From Alkalihalobacillus pseudalcaliphilus (GTDB lineage: Bacteria; Bacillota; Bacilli; Bacillales; Bacillaceae_D): a stretch of DNA of 50,263 bases. Positions 42,130-50,263 of this stretch are shown here, one piece after another. Location: positions 491,079 to 541,341 of the forward strand of contig LFJO01000001.1 of the NCBI GenBank assembly GCA_001038565.1, read 5' to 3'. The first letter of the stretch is position 1. Each line of letters opens with the position of its first letter. The position numbers were made by a program, and so were the translations under genes. Under the pieces are notes generated by a model that saw only the letters and a program-made list of their open reading frames with translations, had not been told where the DNA came from and did no database searches.

Positions 42130-45100
42130 ATGATTGCTTGGTTAATTCGAAAACGCAAAGTTACGATCATGTTCTTTTTAATGTTTACAATAGTCGGGGT
42201 ATTGAGCTTTTTGCAGTTGCCGCAGCGAGAAATACCGGAGACAAATTTGGCGATTGCCCAAGTTAGTACAGTGTACCCAGGGGCTTCTGCTTCACAGGTA
42301 GAGCAACAAATTACGAATGAGCTTGAGACAAATTTGAATCAAATCGATGAAATTGAGACGCTCACCTCGGTTTCAAGTCCAGGCTTTTCATTTTTGACGA
42401 TTCAACTTCAGGATGGGCTACAGGATCAGGATCAAGTTTGGAATGAGGTGCGTCAACGAATTACCAATGCACAAGAGGCTTTCCCAGAGGATGCTTTTGC
42501 TCCTCAATTCAATAATGATTTGAGTGTGCAGGGGCTTGCTACTTACCAACTGACCTTTGAATCGGCTGAACAAATGGAGGCGGTTCAACAGGTCTTACAT
42601 GATTATCAAAATCGTTTAAGTGAGCTTCCGAATATCGTCTCGTTTGAATCACAAGGTCTACGAGAAAAAGAAATACGTATCGAAGTAGATGCAGAAGCTA
42701 TGCAAGATGCTCAAATATCGACCGATCAATTATTAGGTGTGCTCTTTGGAGAAGTCAGTACGACGCCTCCTGGAGAGTGGCAGCAAGGATCTGGGTCCTT
42801 TTATATAGAGCTCGAAACCTATGAAGAGATTAGTGATTTAGAAAATGTCCCTTTAGGAGCAAGTCCAGATGGAGAAATCCTTCGTGTCGGTGATGTGGCT
42901 ACGATTGTGAATGATTTTGAGCCAGCAGAAGAAAAAGTTCGTTTTGCTGGTGAAGAGGCATTAGCACTTACTTTTTATCTGAAAGAAGGAGCGAGTGTAA
43001 CGAGCACACAAAATCAGCTGACGCCTTTTGTTGAGGAATTAGCCGCCGATTTACCAGAAGGCGTTCAAATTGAATTGTTGTATACACAAGCTGACCTCGT
43101 ACAAGAGCTATTTCGAGACTTAGCTATATCCTTTGCGATTGCAGTAGGCGCCGTTTTACTCGTTTGTTCGTTAGGCTTAAATCCATCGACTTCATTAAGT
43201 GTTGCCTTGGCGATTCCAATTTCGTTAAGTATCGGCTCTATTCTGTTACCTTTTGCTGGTGTCGACCTTAACCAAATTTCCTTGATCGCTTTTATCATCG
43301 CTCTTACGATTTTAGTTGATGACGGCATTGTGATTAATGAAAATATCGACCGAAGAAGACGACTTGGAGATGGGCCGTTTGAAGCCGCCGTAAATGGAAC
43401 AAAAGAAGTATCGATTTCAGTTATTACATCGACATTAACGGTCGCTTTTACATTCCTGCCATTACTACTTTTACCAGGTGCGGCCGGAGAGTTTGCGAAA
43501 CCATTACCGATTGTATTAATTTCAACCGTTGTGGCATCGACCTTATTTGCCTTAATGCTTGTTCCAATCTATAGAATGATGCGTGAATCACGTTTAGAAA
43601 AGAAGCAAAAACAAGCATCAAAGCGTTCGGCAGGTTTACTCGGTCCAGCTTTTGATAGAGTGGCCGATTTTTATAGTGAAAAATTAATGCGCCGTGTAAC
43701 CAAAAAACCAGTACTCGTCGTAATTGTCGGATTTGCCTTTGGAACAGCCGCTTATGTATTAATACCATGGATACCATTAGAATTTTTCCCTGACACGGAT
43801 CGAAATGAAGTATTTGTCGAAATGTCCTTACCAGAAGGATCGACACTTGAAGCGACTGAGGAACAGGCGTTAGAACTAGAGCAATGGTTTAATGAACAAA
43901 GCCATGTTCAGTCGGTGACGACCTATCTAGGGACAGAAATTCCTGCTTTATTTGGAGCTGGTGGTGGAGGCGTAGCAAGCAGTAACCAAGCGAACTTTTT
44001 TGTCTTTATAGACCGAACGGAGAAAACAACACGAGAAACGATGAATGAATGGAATGAACGATTACCAGAAGAGTTTGAAGGTCTTCAATTTAATGCGACG
44101 ATAATTGAATCTGGGCCACCAGTAGGAGCACCAATTGCTATAGAAATCAGTGGTGATTCAATCGACCGCTTAATGGAGCTGTCTGAGGAAGTCCAGCAAA
44201 TTTTAGAAAGTACAGAGGGGGTTTTATCGGTTGAAGACGATGTTGGTGAGGCACAGCCCGCTTATCGTTTTGTACCAGACCGCACGGCCTTAGAAGAGAA
44301 TGCAGTGACAAGTGAGGACCTGGCGGAAGCCCTAAGACTTGTCGGTGAAGGTATACCTGTTGGTCAGCTTCAGCAGGGCAACGATCTACTCGACATGCGA
44401 CTCGTTTTTAGCGGTGCCTGGCAAGAGCCAGCCGATGTGCTTAGTACGATTTCGGTTACCGGCCAAACAGGTCAGGCAACACTTTTAGAAGATTTAGTTA
44501 CAGTGGAGGAAACAACAATCGAGCCAAAAATCCCGCACAAAAATAGTATGCGGACGATTACAGTGAGAGCTTACCCCGGCGATCGCTCAGCCGATGATAT
44601 ATTAGCGGATGCTTCAGATGCCATTGATGAAACAGTTGCAGATGAAGAACGATATGCCATTTCAATTGGTGGAGAGACTTCACAACGAACAGATGTCTTT
44701 ATTGATATTGGCAAAATCTTTATCGTGGTCATCTTCTTAATCTTGATTGTTCTTGTCATTCAGTTCTATTCTTTAACGATACCGTTAATTATCTTCAGCT
44801 CTGTGTACTTAGCGATTGCTGGAGCCCTACTAGGTCTATTTATTACCCAGACAGGTCTAGGTTTCATGTCGATGATGGGTGCTGTCAGTTTAGCAGGGGT
44901 CGTCGTAAGAAACGGAATTGTCTTAATCGAATTTATCGAGCAACGCCGAGCAGAGGGGATGGACGTTCAGGAAGCGGTCATACAAGCAGCCAATCAACGC
45001 TTCCGCCCGATTATACTAACGACATTAACATCCATAGCAGGCTTAATGCCAATCGCCCTTGGCAACAACACATTATTTAAGCCACTTGGAATTACAATCG

Positions 45101-45210
45101 TATCAGGAATTACCTTTTCTGCCGTACTAACCTTATTTATCGTGCCAGCCCTTTATCTCATGCAAAACCGGTGGAAGAAGGGGAAGGAGCAGAAACAACC
45201 GGTGCACTAA
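42130..45210 (+). CDS. RND-family efflux permease, AcrB/SwrC-like
   Basis: The 1026-residue transporter has the twelve-helix RND plan: helix 1 at about 10-28, a large external loop, helices 2-6 at about 330-480, the second loop, and helices 8-12 at about 850-1015. The proton-relay aspartates are present in TM4 (ILVDDGIVINENIDRRR). The TM10 relay lysine of AcrB is replaced by arginine in VSLAGVVVRNGIVLIEF. In bacilli, SwrC works in lipopeptide and drug efflux. There is no adjacent adaptor gene, unlike Gram-negative systems. Terminator follows. Confidence 0.92.
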   Translation: MIAWLIRKRKVTIMFFLMFTIVGVLSFLQLPQREIPETNLAIAQVSTVYPGASASQVEQQITNELETNLNQIDEIETLTSVSSPGFSFLTIQLQDGLQDQDQVWNEVRQRITNAQEAFPEDAFAPQFNNDLSVQGLATYQLTFESAEQMEAVQQVLHDYQNRLSELPNIVSFESQGLREKEIRIEVDAEAMQDAQISTDQLLGVLFGEVSTTPPGEWQQGSGSFYIELETYEEISDLENVPLGASPDGEILRVGDVATIVNDFEPAEEKVRFAGEEALALTFYLKEGASVTSTQNQLTPFVEELAADLPEGVQIELLYTQADLVQELFRDLAISFAIAVGAVLLVCSLGLNPSTSLSVALAIPISLSIGSILLPFAGVDLNQISLIAFIIALTILVDDGIVINENIDRRRRLGDGPFEAAVNGTKEVSISVITSTLTVAFTFLPLLLLPGAAGEFAKPLPIVLISTVVASTLFALMLVPIYRMMRESRLEKKQKQASKRSAGLLGPAFDRVADFYSEKLMRRVTKKPVLVVIVGFAFGTAAYVLIPWIPLEFFPDTDRNEVFVEMSLPEGSTLEATEEQALELEQWFNEQSHVQSVTTYLGTEIPALFGAGGGGVASSNQANFFVFIDRTEKTTRETMNEWNERLPEEFEGLQFNATIIESGPPVGAPIAIEISGDSIDRLMELSEEVQQILESTEGVLSVEDDVGEAQPAYRFVPDRTALEENAVTSEDLAEALRLVGEGIPVGQLQQGNDLLDMRLVFSGAWQEPADVLSTISVTGQTGQATLLEDLVTVEETTIEPKIPHKNSMRTITVRAYPGDRSADDILADASDAIDETVADEERYAISIGGETSQRTDVFIDIGKIFIVVIFLILIVLVIQFYSLTIPLIIFSSVYLAIAGALLGLFITQTGLGFMSMMGAVSLAGVVVRNGIVLIEFIEQRRAEGMDVQEAVIQAANQRFRPIILTTLTSIAGLMPIALGNNTLFKPLGITIVSGITFSAVLTLFIVPALYLMQNRWKKGKEQKQPVH

Positions 45211-45234
45211 TCAAATATAATAAGTAAATAATGA

Positions 45235-45282
45235 AAAAGAGCCAATTAAGTATGGAATCCACATACGGTTGGCTCTTTTGTC
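45235..45282 (+). terminator. Terminator after the RND gene
   Basis: AAAGAGCCAA pairs with TTGGCTCTTT with an inner ATG/CAT stem, followed by T residues. Confidence 0.88.
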
Positions 45283-45422
45283 TTGTAAATCAATATTTAG
45301 CCTTAAACGCTTTAACGGAAGGGTGACTAAAGAGAAAGGCTTTCTGTATCATGATTTTAAAAAGTTACGAATAGTAGTAAAAGTGAATCGAAGGTTATGG
45401 TTAATTAACATTACATAAGTCC

Positions 45423-45442
45423 TTAATTAAACGTTTAATTAA
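45423..45442. promoter_or_regulatory. Perfect 20-bp palindrome, probable operator
   Basis: TTAATTAAACGTTTAATTAA is fully self-complementary. It lies between the RND terminator and the NlpC/P60 gene. A one-mismatch relative is at 24891-24912. A TetR- or LacI-type dimer site is possible. Confidence 0.5.
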
Positions 45443-45557
45443 AGATTATAACGGGTAAGAATCATCGTTGTGAGATTTTTTATCTAGTTTTATTATAGTA
45501 GGTCTTATTTTTTACTAGATAAATAGTCTATAGGACTAGGTCGTTTGATCCAAGTTT

Positions 45558-45574
45558 ATTACAGTTTCATTACA
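45558..45574 (-). promoter_or_regulatory. WalR (YycF) box upstream of the wall hydrolase
   Basis: ATTACA-GTTTC-ATTACA is the reverse complement of the WalR consensus TGTWAH-N5-TGTWAH, with both halves matching. It lies about 165 bases before an NlpC/P60 hydrolase gene, the class of gene WalRK controls in Firmicutes. Confidence 0.5.
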
Positions 45575-45737
45575 ATTATAGCTACTTGGTGATAAATGAA
45601 GTAAAATATCTATAAATAAGTAGGTTATAAGTCATATTAACCAGTTCTATTTTTAAAGTAATAATAGTCATACTCTTATATATAGCTTAAAAGTCCTTAT
45701 TATCGCAACAAAAAAAAGAACATAGGGAGGTATAATA

Positions 45738-47087
45738 ATGGGGAAAAAGGCTAGGAAGTCAACGGTTAAGCAAGTAGTAATGACATCCACCGTGGCAACT
45801 GGATTAGCACTTGCATCACCAACGGTTGTCGATGCTGCTCTTGGTGATCAAATGCTTCATTCAGGAATGTCACATCCGGATGTGGTAGATTTACAGGATT
45901 TGTTATCGGAGAAGGGTTTTTTTACATATGAGCGTTCAACAGGTTTCTTTGGAACGGTAACGCTTGATGCAGTCAAAGACTTTCAAAGAGCGAATAACCT
46001 AACAGCAGATGGTATTGTTGGTCCGAAGACTTTTGCTGCACTTGGACAAGCTGCTGCAAAAAAGCCGGCGGATGTAGCTCCACCGAAAAAAGAAGAAACA
46101 AAACCAAAAGCACCTGCCCAAACGAGCCAACCATCAAATGCAGGATCGATTCCATCAGGTATATATCGAATTGGAAGTACAGGTTCGGCCGTAACAGAGC
46201 TACAATCACAATTACGATCTGTCGGTGTTTTCAATCAGGATCCAACTGGTTATTACGGAACGGTCACACAAGCTTCCGTTCGTCAATTCCAGCAAAGTCA
46301 AGGGATTCAGGTAGATGGTATTGTTGGTCCACAAACAATCCAAGCTTTAGCGAGCGCGGTTAAAGGTGAGAAGCCGAAAACACCAACGGCACCATCAGAG
46401 AATAATAATCAAACAAAACCAACACAGCCATCAAATCCAGTAACTTCAGGTATTTATCGTGTAGGTAGTAGTGGCGATGCAGTCCATGCTCTCCAATCCC
46501 AACTTCGTTCGGTGGGTGTTTTTAATCAAAATCCAACCGGTTATTATGGAAAAGATACGGAAGCGTCAGTTCGTAACTTCCAACGTACACACGGTTTAAC
46601 GGCAGATGGAATTGCCGGTCCCAAGACACTGACCAAATTAAAAGAAGTAGCAACCAATCAAGATGGAAAACAACAAACAGGTGGTTCCGGTGGCAATTCA
46701 GGTGGTGCAGTAGAAAATTCACCAGCGGCACTTGTCACAAATATGATTGCGGAAGCTTCGATACATATCGGCACCCCTTATGTCTGGGGTGGAACGACAC
46801 CATCTGGCTTTGATTGTAGCGGATTTGTTCAATATGTTTTTGCCCAACAAGGCATTTCGATTCCTCGAACAGTTGCGACACAATGGAATGCAGCCACAGC
46901 TGTCTCTCAACCAAGCGTAGGGGATATCGTATTTTTTGAAACCTATACGAATGGACCTTCGCATAACGGTATCTATATCGGTAACAATCAGTTCATTCAT
47001 AGTGGTTCATCCACAGGTGTAACGATTACAAGCATGGACAACTCATATTGGAAAGCCCGTTATCTAGGAGCAAAGCGACTTCATTAA
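45738..47087 (+). CDS. NlpC/P60 peptidoglycan endopeptidase with three PG-binding domains
   Basis: This secreted wall hydrolase has 449 residues: a signal peptide (about 1-33), three PG_binding_1 domains (about 36-104, 141-206 and 236-300, each ending in a DGIVGPKT-type motif), a Gly/Ser-rich linker and an NlpC/P60 domain (about 330-449). The catalytic Cys is in SGFDCSGFVQYVF, the His in GPSHNGIYIG and the third residue in FIHSG. It should cut the D-Glu-diaminoacid bond of stem peptides. GGGAGG precedes the ATG. Repeats two and three are nearly identical, suggesting a recent duplication. Confidence 0.94.
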   Translation: MGKKARKSTVKQVVMTSTVATGLALASPTVVDAALGDQMLHSGMSHPDVVDLQDLLSEKGFFTYERSTGFFGTVTLDAVKDFQRANNLTADGIVGPKTFAALGQAAAKKPADVAPPKKEETKPKAPAQTSQPSNAGSIPSGIYRIGSTGSAVTELQSQLRSVGVFNQDPTGYYGTVTQASVRQFQQSQGIQVDGIVGPQTIQALASAVKGEKPKTPTAPSENNNQTKPTQPSNPVTSGIYRVGSSGDAVHALQSQLRSVGVFNQNPTGYYGKDTEASVRNFQRTHGLTADGIAGPKTLTKLKEVATNQDGKQQTGGSGGNSGGAVENSPAALVTNMIAEASIHIGTPYVWGGTTPSGFDCSGFVQYVFAQQGISIPRTVATQWNAATAVSQPSVGDIVFFETYTNGPSHNGIYIGNNQFIHSGSSTGVTITSMDNSYWKARYLGAKRLH

Positions 47088-47112
47088 TTAGCACTAAAAA
47101 TTCAATATATAG

Positions 47113-47151
47113 AAAAACCTAATGCCCCGTGAGTCGGGGGTTAGGTTTTTT
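47113..47151 (+). terminator. Terminator after the NlpC/P60 gene
   Basis: AAAAACCTAATGCCCC pairs with GGGGGTTAGGTTTTT around GTGAGTC. Confidence 0.92.
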
Positions 47152-47199
47152 GTCGTTATGTGCAAATATTGTGGTGGGTAGGTGGAGTAGGTGTACAAA

Positions 47200-47680
47200 A
47201 GGGAGGGATATGTGCAGATAGTGATGTGTGAGAGAGGTAGTAAGTGCACGAATTGAGCTAAACATGTCAGTTACAGAAGGTGAAGGAGGAAGTAAGTACA
47301 CGAAAAAGGCTAAACATGTCAGTTATTAAAGGTTAAGGAGGTAGTAAGTGGACGAAAAGAGCTGAACGTGTCAGTTACTGAGTGGTAGGGAGGAAGTAAG
47401 TACACGAAAAGAGCTGAACGTGTCAGTTACTGAGTGGTAGGGAGGAAGTAAGTACACGAAATGAGCTGAACGTGTCAGTTACTGAGTGGTAGGGCGGTAG
47501 TAAGTGGACGAAAAGAGCTGAACATGTCAGTTACTGAGTGGTAGGGCGGTAGTAAGTGCACGTAAAAGGCGAATCATGTCAGTTACTGTGGGGAATAGTA
47601 GTAGTAAGTGCACGAAAAGAGCCGAACATGTCAAATACTAATGAGAAGTGAGTCAGTATCTGCACAAGAAGGGTGTATTA
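47200..47680 (+). repeat. Tandem array E, about 9 units of exactly 52 bp (GTTACT family)
   Basis: GTCAGTTACT-type cores start at 47266, 47318, 47370, 47422, 47474, 47526, 47578 and 47630, each 52 bp apart. Arms are GTGTCAGTTACT and AGTAAGTACAC; the linker is GAAAAGAGCTGAAC; the variable part is GAGTGGTAGGGAGG. The first unit (47212) has a left arm GTGCAGATA from the other family, and the last has a right arm GTATCTGCAC, so both borders are hybrids. Confidence 0.95.
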
Positions 47681-47934
47681 TCCAATAACAGATCCGCAAC
47701 CACTAAGTAAACGAACGAAAAAGAAAAATTGACAGAAGTGCCACCAATTAAAAGCTAAAATCACTCACATTTCATAAGTACTTCTATTGACTAGTCACTT
47801 AACTCCTTCAAAATGTTCTGGACTGGATGTGAGGGGTAATTAATCTGACTCTTACCTATTAGATATAATAGGCATACACCAGAAGTGAGCACATGTCTGT
47901 TGAAAGCAACCTTCCCTGTTAAGGGGATGTATGT

Positions 47935-48030
47935 AATGGAGATTTAGCTGATCTAACGGGCGAGACATGCGAATGCTCCCGCAGGACGAGCAGCATGATT
48001 TTCAGTAGCGGTAATTAACGCTCAATGTTG
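47935..48030. repeat. Short relative of the palindromic element at 35.9 kb
   Basis: It shares CTCCCGC(A/G)GGA and TTTTC(A/G)GTAGCG words with 35869-36003 but lacks the outer arms. It is probably a decayed or deleted copy. The rest of 47681-48320 is AT-rich, with nothing else recognised. Confidence 0.45.
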
Positions 48031-48320
48031 CACTTTTATATAAAAATACGGAAAACTTACGATAAAATATGTAATAATATAAAATTCTTATAATTACATG
48101 AATTTACTCAATTTGTCATATTTACCGTCTTTTAAATCAACATATAAGTGTATTTATGACCTTTAGAATGAGAAAAATAGTCTTTTATTCACGTTTGAAA
48201 ATAAAGAACTATTAAAATGATAAACGAATCTAGGATTATTAGACTGATTTTTGCGAATTTGAATATTTTGAAAGAGGTTGATAAGGTATGGAGGAATAAA
48301 TTGTAAAAGGGTGATAAACA

Positions 48321-49583
48321 TTGTCAAGAAAAGTAGATTATAAGAAAAAAATGCAACAAAGGAACAAGAAAAGAATGCGTTTTACTAGAAATGTAGCAGC
48401 ATTGACGGTTGCTTCACTGACCCTCTCTACAGCTCCTGCGATCCTTAACTATACAAGTTCGATTCCTGTTATTGGTGGTTATAGTGTTGCTTATGCACAA
48501 ACATCGAACTTGATGACTCCTTGGGATAGACTTACTTACATGAGTTACACTCATAATGATTATTACGAGACGACCGCTCATCATTTTTATAATACAAGCG
48601 ATGCTCATTTTGATTTTGAAACCTACAGTAACTTAACATATCAAGTGAAATTTCCAAGTGAATTGGCCTATTTATTAGATGATCAATCTGTAGTAAATGG
48701 GATTATTACGAGCTTTTTCATGGCGGGTTACGTCATTGAGAACGACCAGGTAAGAACGAAAAGCCCAGGTGACCATCCGACCGATGATTTTGTATCAATT
48801 AATAGAGCTACTAATAGTGTTGTCTTTGATATTAATGGTTACTATGAGTTTTTTGATTTAACACCGATCGAAGAAGGAACACATTATGCAGCGAATTTCC
48901 GAATTGAGACGGAAGATCGTGCTTTAGATCATGGAGTTTACATATTTAAAGCAGCATTAACTGACGGTATTGTTGATGTTGATGAAGTCTCTAATCCCAT
49001 CCTTAACGAATTAGAAATTGATTATAATGATAACGAGGACGAAGAGCCGGTCGATGATGACGAAGAGGACGATGACGGAAATGGTGAAGAAGAACCGCCA
49101 GAGGAAGAAAACGACCCAGAAGATGAAGAAGAAGACACCGAGGAAGAAGATGAAGAGCTAGAAGAGGATGATGATACCGAGGAAGAAGATGAAGAGCTAG
49201 AAGAGGATGATGATACCGAGGAAGAAGATGAAGAGCTAGAAGAAGAAGATGACAGCGAGGAAGATGAAGAAGAACTAGAAGAAGAGGATGATACCGAGGA
49301 AGAGGAAGAAGAGCTAGAAGAAGATGACAGCGAGGAAGATGAAGAAGAGCTAGAAGAAGAAGAGCTAGAAGAAGAAGATGATACCGAGGAAGGTGGATCT
49401 TCAGAGGAGCCGAATTTGATTAGTGAGGATGAGGTTTCTGCTGGGGATAAGGAAAAAGAGGGTGAGCGTTTACCTGATACGGCGACTAATAATTGGGCGA
49501 TGATGTTAGCTGGTGCAGCTGCGTTGCTTATTGGTGGGACGATGACGGTTTACGGTCGCGTTAAAAAGTCTTTTCTATCTTAA
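48321..49583 (+). CDS. LPDTA cell-wall-anchored protein with acidic repeat stalk
   Basis: The 420-residue surface protein starts at TTG (48321) behind AAAGGGTGAT. It has a long basic signal peptide (about 1-60, ending near VAYAQ), a globular domain of unknown family (about 62-235), and a ~130-residue stalk almost purely Glu and Asp built of DTEEEDEELEED units. It ends with the sorting signal LPDTA (residue 384), a hydrophobic helix and a basic tail. LPDTA is a pentapeptide type used by the B. subtilis YhcS sortase substrate YfkN. No sortase gene is in the window. Confidence 0.88.
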   Translation: MSRKVDYKKKMQQRNKKRMRFTRNVAALTVASLTLSTAPAILNYTSSIPVIGGYSVAYAQTSNLMTPWDRLTYMSYTHNDYYETTAHHFYNTSDAHFDFETYSNLTYQVKFPSELAYLLDDQSVVNGIITSFFMAGYVIENDQVRTKSPGDHPTDDFVSINRATNSVVFDINGYYEFFDLTPIEEGTHYAANFRIETEDRALDHGVYIFKAALTDGIVDVDEVSNPILNELEIDYNDNEDEEPVDDDEEDDDGNGEEEPPEEENDPEDEEEDTEEEDEELEEDDDTEEEDEELEEDDDTEEEDEELEEEDDSEEDEEELEEEDDTEEEEEELEEDDSEEDEEELEEEELEEEDDTEEGGSSEEPNLISEDEVSAGDKEKEGERLPDTATNNWAMMLAGAAALLIGGTMTVYGRVKKSFLS

Positions 49584-49590
49584 GGAATGA

Positions 49591-49625
49591 GGTGTAGAGC
49601 TAGTAAATAGCTTTACACCCTTTTT
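49591..49625 (+). terminator. Terminator after the LPDTA gene, apparent intron target
   Basis: GGTGTAGAGCTA pairs with TAGCTTTACACC around GTAAA and is followed by five T. The group IIC intron fragment begins two bases later. Confidence 0.9.
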
Positions 49626-49626
49626 G

Positions 49627-49940
49627 GTGTGCTGGGCATGGGAAAGTTCCGAACTGTGAAGGCAGTAGTAACAGTAGCTCAAGGCAAGGGTAATCAAGGT
49701 GATTTGATTACCTGAAGGAAGCCAGCGTCAAATTTCTGCTCCTAGGGACATGAATCTCATACAAGGCTAGGGAAAAGAATCCTGGAGGGTTTTGGAAAGT
49801 CCAATCCTACACATAACCCTTGATAATGCCTATTAGAGTCCTCAAGGGCTAAAAGGTATGATTGAAAGATATGATAATCTGCGTCAGACTTAAATGGAAC
49901 CGCCGTATACGGAACCGTAAGTACAACCTATCGCCCCTAA
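49627..49940 (+). mobile_element. Degenerate group IIC intron without its reverse transcriptase
   Basis: The 5' end GTGTGCTGGGCATGGG and the words CCGAACTGTGAAGGCAG, AGTAACAGT, CTGAAGGAAGC and GAGGGTTTTGG-like segments match domain I of class C introns such as the Oceanobacillus iheyensis one. Near the 3' end GAACCGCCGTATAC is recognisable, but the following strand (GTAAGTACAACC) no longer matches the expected GTACGTACGGT. The maturase/reverse-transcriptase ORF is absent and there is an internal deletion near the 5' end. It lies directly behind a terminator hairpin, the usual IIC target. Confidence 0.85.
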
Positions 49941-49954
49941 GTCAATTTTTCATA

Positions 49955-49989
49955 TAAAAAACTGAAGAAGCTCCATCGCTCCTTCAGTA
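49955..49989 (-). terminator. Terminator of the small minus-strand gene
   Basis: On the minus strand ACTGAAGGAGC pairs with GCTTCTTCAGT around a short loop, followed by TTTTTT. Confidence 0.85.
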
Positions 49990-50031
49990 ATATCCGTATC
50001 AAATTAAATAATTGCACAACCCATTAAATCG

Positions 50032-50169
50032 TCAATCCTTACTATTCATGAATTTACGGCGACGACGGTTACCAACCTTAATGTAAACTTGTCCATCATC
50101 TGACCTGAAAAAGCGAACACGAACAAGTGCTAATGGCGTCCAAATCGATCTCATTTCCTGTATTGGCAT
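50032..50169 (-). CDS. Small basic protein of unknown function
   Basis: This 45-residue frame has GAAGGAG seven bases before its ATG and a strong terminator downstream, so it is probably real. It reads MPIQEMRSIWTPLALVRVRF and then a charged part ending GNRRRRKFMNSKD, with an Arg-rich patch that could bind nucleic acid. Upstream on the minus strand are TATAAT-like words. I do not recognise the family. Confidence 0.65.
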   Translation of the reverse strand: MPIQEMRSIWTPLALVRVRFFRSDDGQVYIKVGNRRRRKFMNSKD

Positions 50170-50263
50170 ACAATCATCTCCTTCTATTCATTTAATTATC
50201 TAAATATTCTAACATAATTATAACATATAAATATTCTCTACTCACACTTTATTTGATAGGTAA

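Noticed and set aside
48321-49583. Sortase class assignment from the window
   Set aside because: LPDTA indicates a sortase substrate, but no sortase gene is present here, so the partner enzyme cannot be named from sequence.

Overview
The window is chromosomal DNA from an endospore-forming, flagellated, low-GC Gram-positive bacterium of the Bacillaceae. The gene order ywlB-ywlC-mntP-ywlE-rpiB-ywlG-glyA-upp-atp-DUF1146-ywmB-murA-spoIID-spoIIQ-spoIIID-mbl-flhO-flhP-fabZ follows the Bacillus subtilis chromosome closely. The organism is probably alkaliphilic. ATP synthase subunit c has the P51-x-x-E54 motif and three of the four alanines of the alkaliphile AxAxAxA motif, and subunit a has the alkaliphile-type lysine eight residues after the essential arginine. 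The atp operon begins with atpZ and atpI, and several exported proteins have very acidic segments.

Layout. 0.2-9.4 kb: ywl genes (t6A synthesis, Mn2+ export, arginine phosphatase, ribose-5-phosphate isomerase B), an inserted minimal chemotaxis-type transducer, glyA and upp. 10.1-12.5 kb: a secreted Vpr-like subtilase. 13.4-21.1 kb: the complete ten-gene atp operon with a clear housekeeping promoter. 22.3-30.8 kb: envelope and sporulation genes (DUF1146, ywmB, murA, spoIID, spoIIQ, spoIIID, mbl) with an inserted minus-strand DHFR-like gene. 31.4-34.1 kb: flhO, flhP and an EpuA-type membrane protein. 36.1-41.2 kb: fabZ, an acidic lipoprotein, then three minus-strand genes (orphan sigma factor, metallophosphoesterase, S1C protease). 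42.1-49.6 kb: an RND transporter, an NlpC/P60 wall hydrolase and an LPDTA wall-anchored protein, followed by a dead group IIC intron and a small minus-strand gene.

The most unusual content is between the genes. At least ten intergenic loci carry tandem or dispersed non-coding repeats from about seven sequence families that look unrelated at first sight. All have a 51-53 bp period, close to five turns of B-DNA. All share one plan: two inverted arms around a short purine-rich linker (AAAGAG-like, often followed by GGTTA), plus a family-specific segment. Different families meet in register inside one array, and hybrid units occur at the borders. This points to one modular repeat system that diversifies its arms but keeps its period. 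I do not recognise it as a described element.

Other points: a candidate structured RNA with a tmRNA-like 5' signature between mbl and flhO; a WalR-type box before the NlpC/P60 hydrolase; a 20-bp perfect palindrome with a near copy 20 kb away; and a group IIC intron fragment sitting directly behind a terminator. All calls come from reading the sequence. No database search, folding or alignment program was run.
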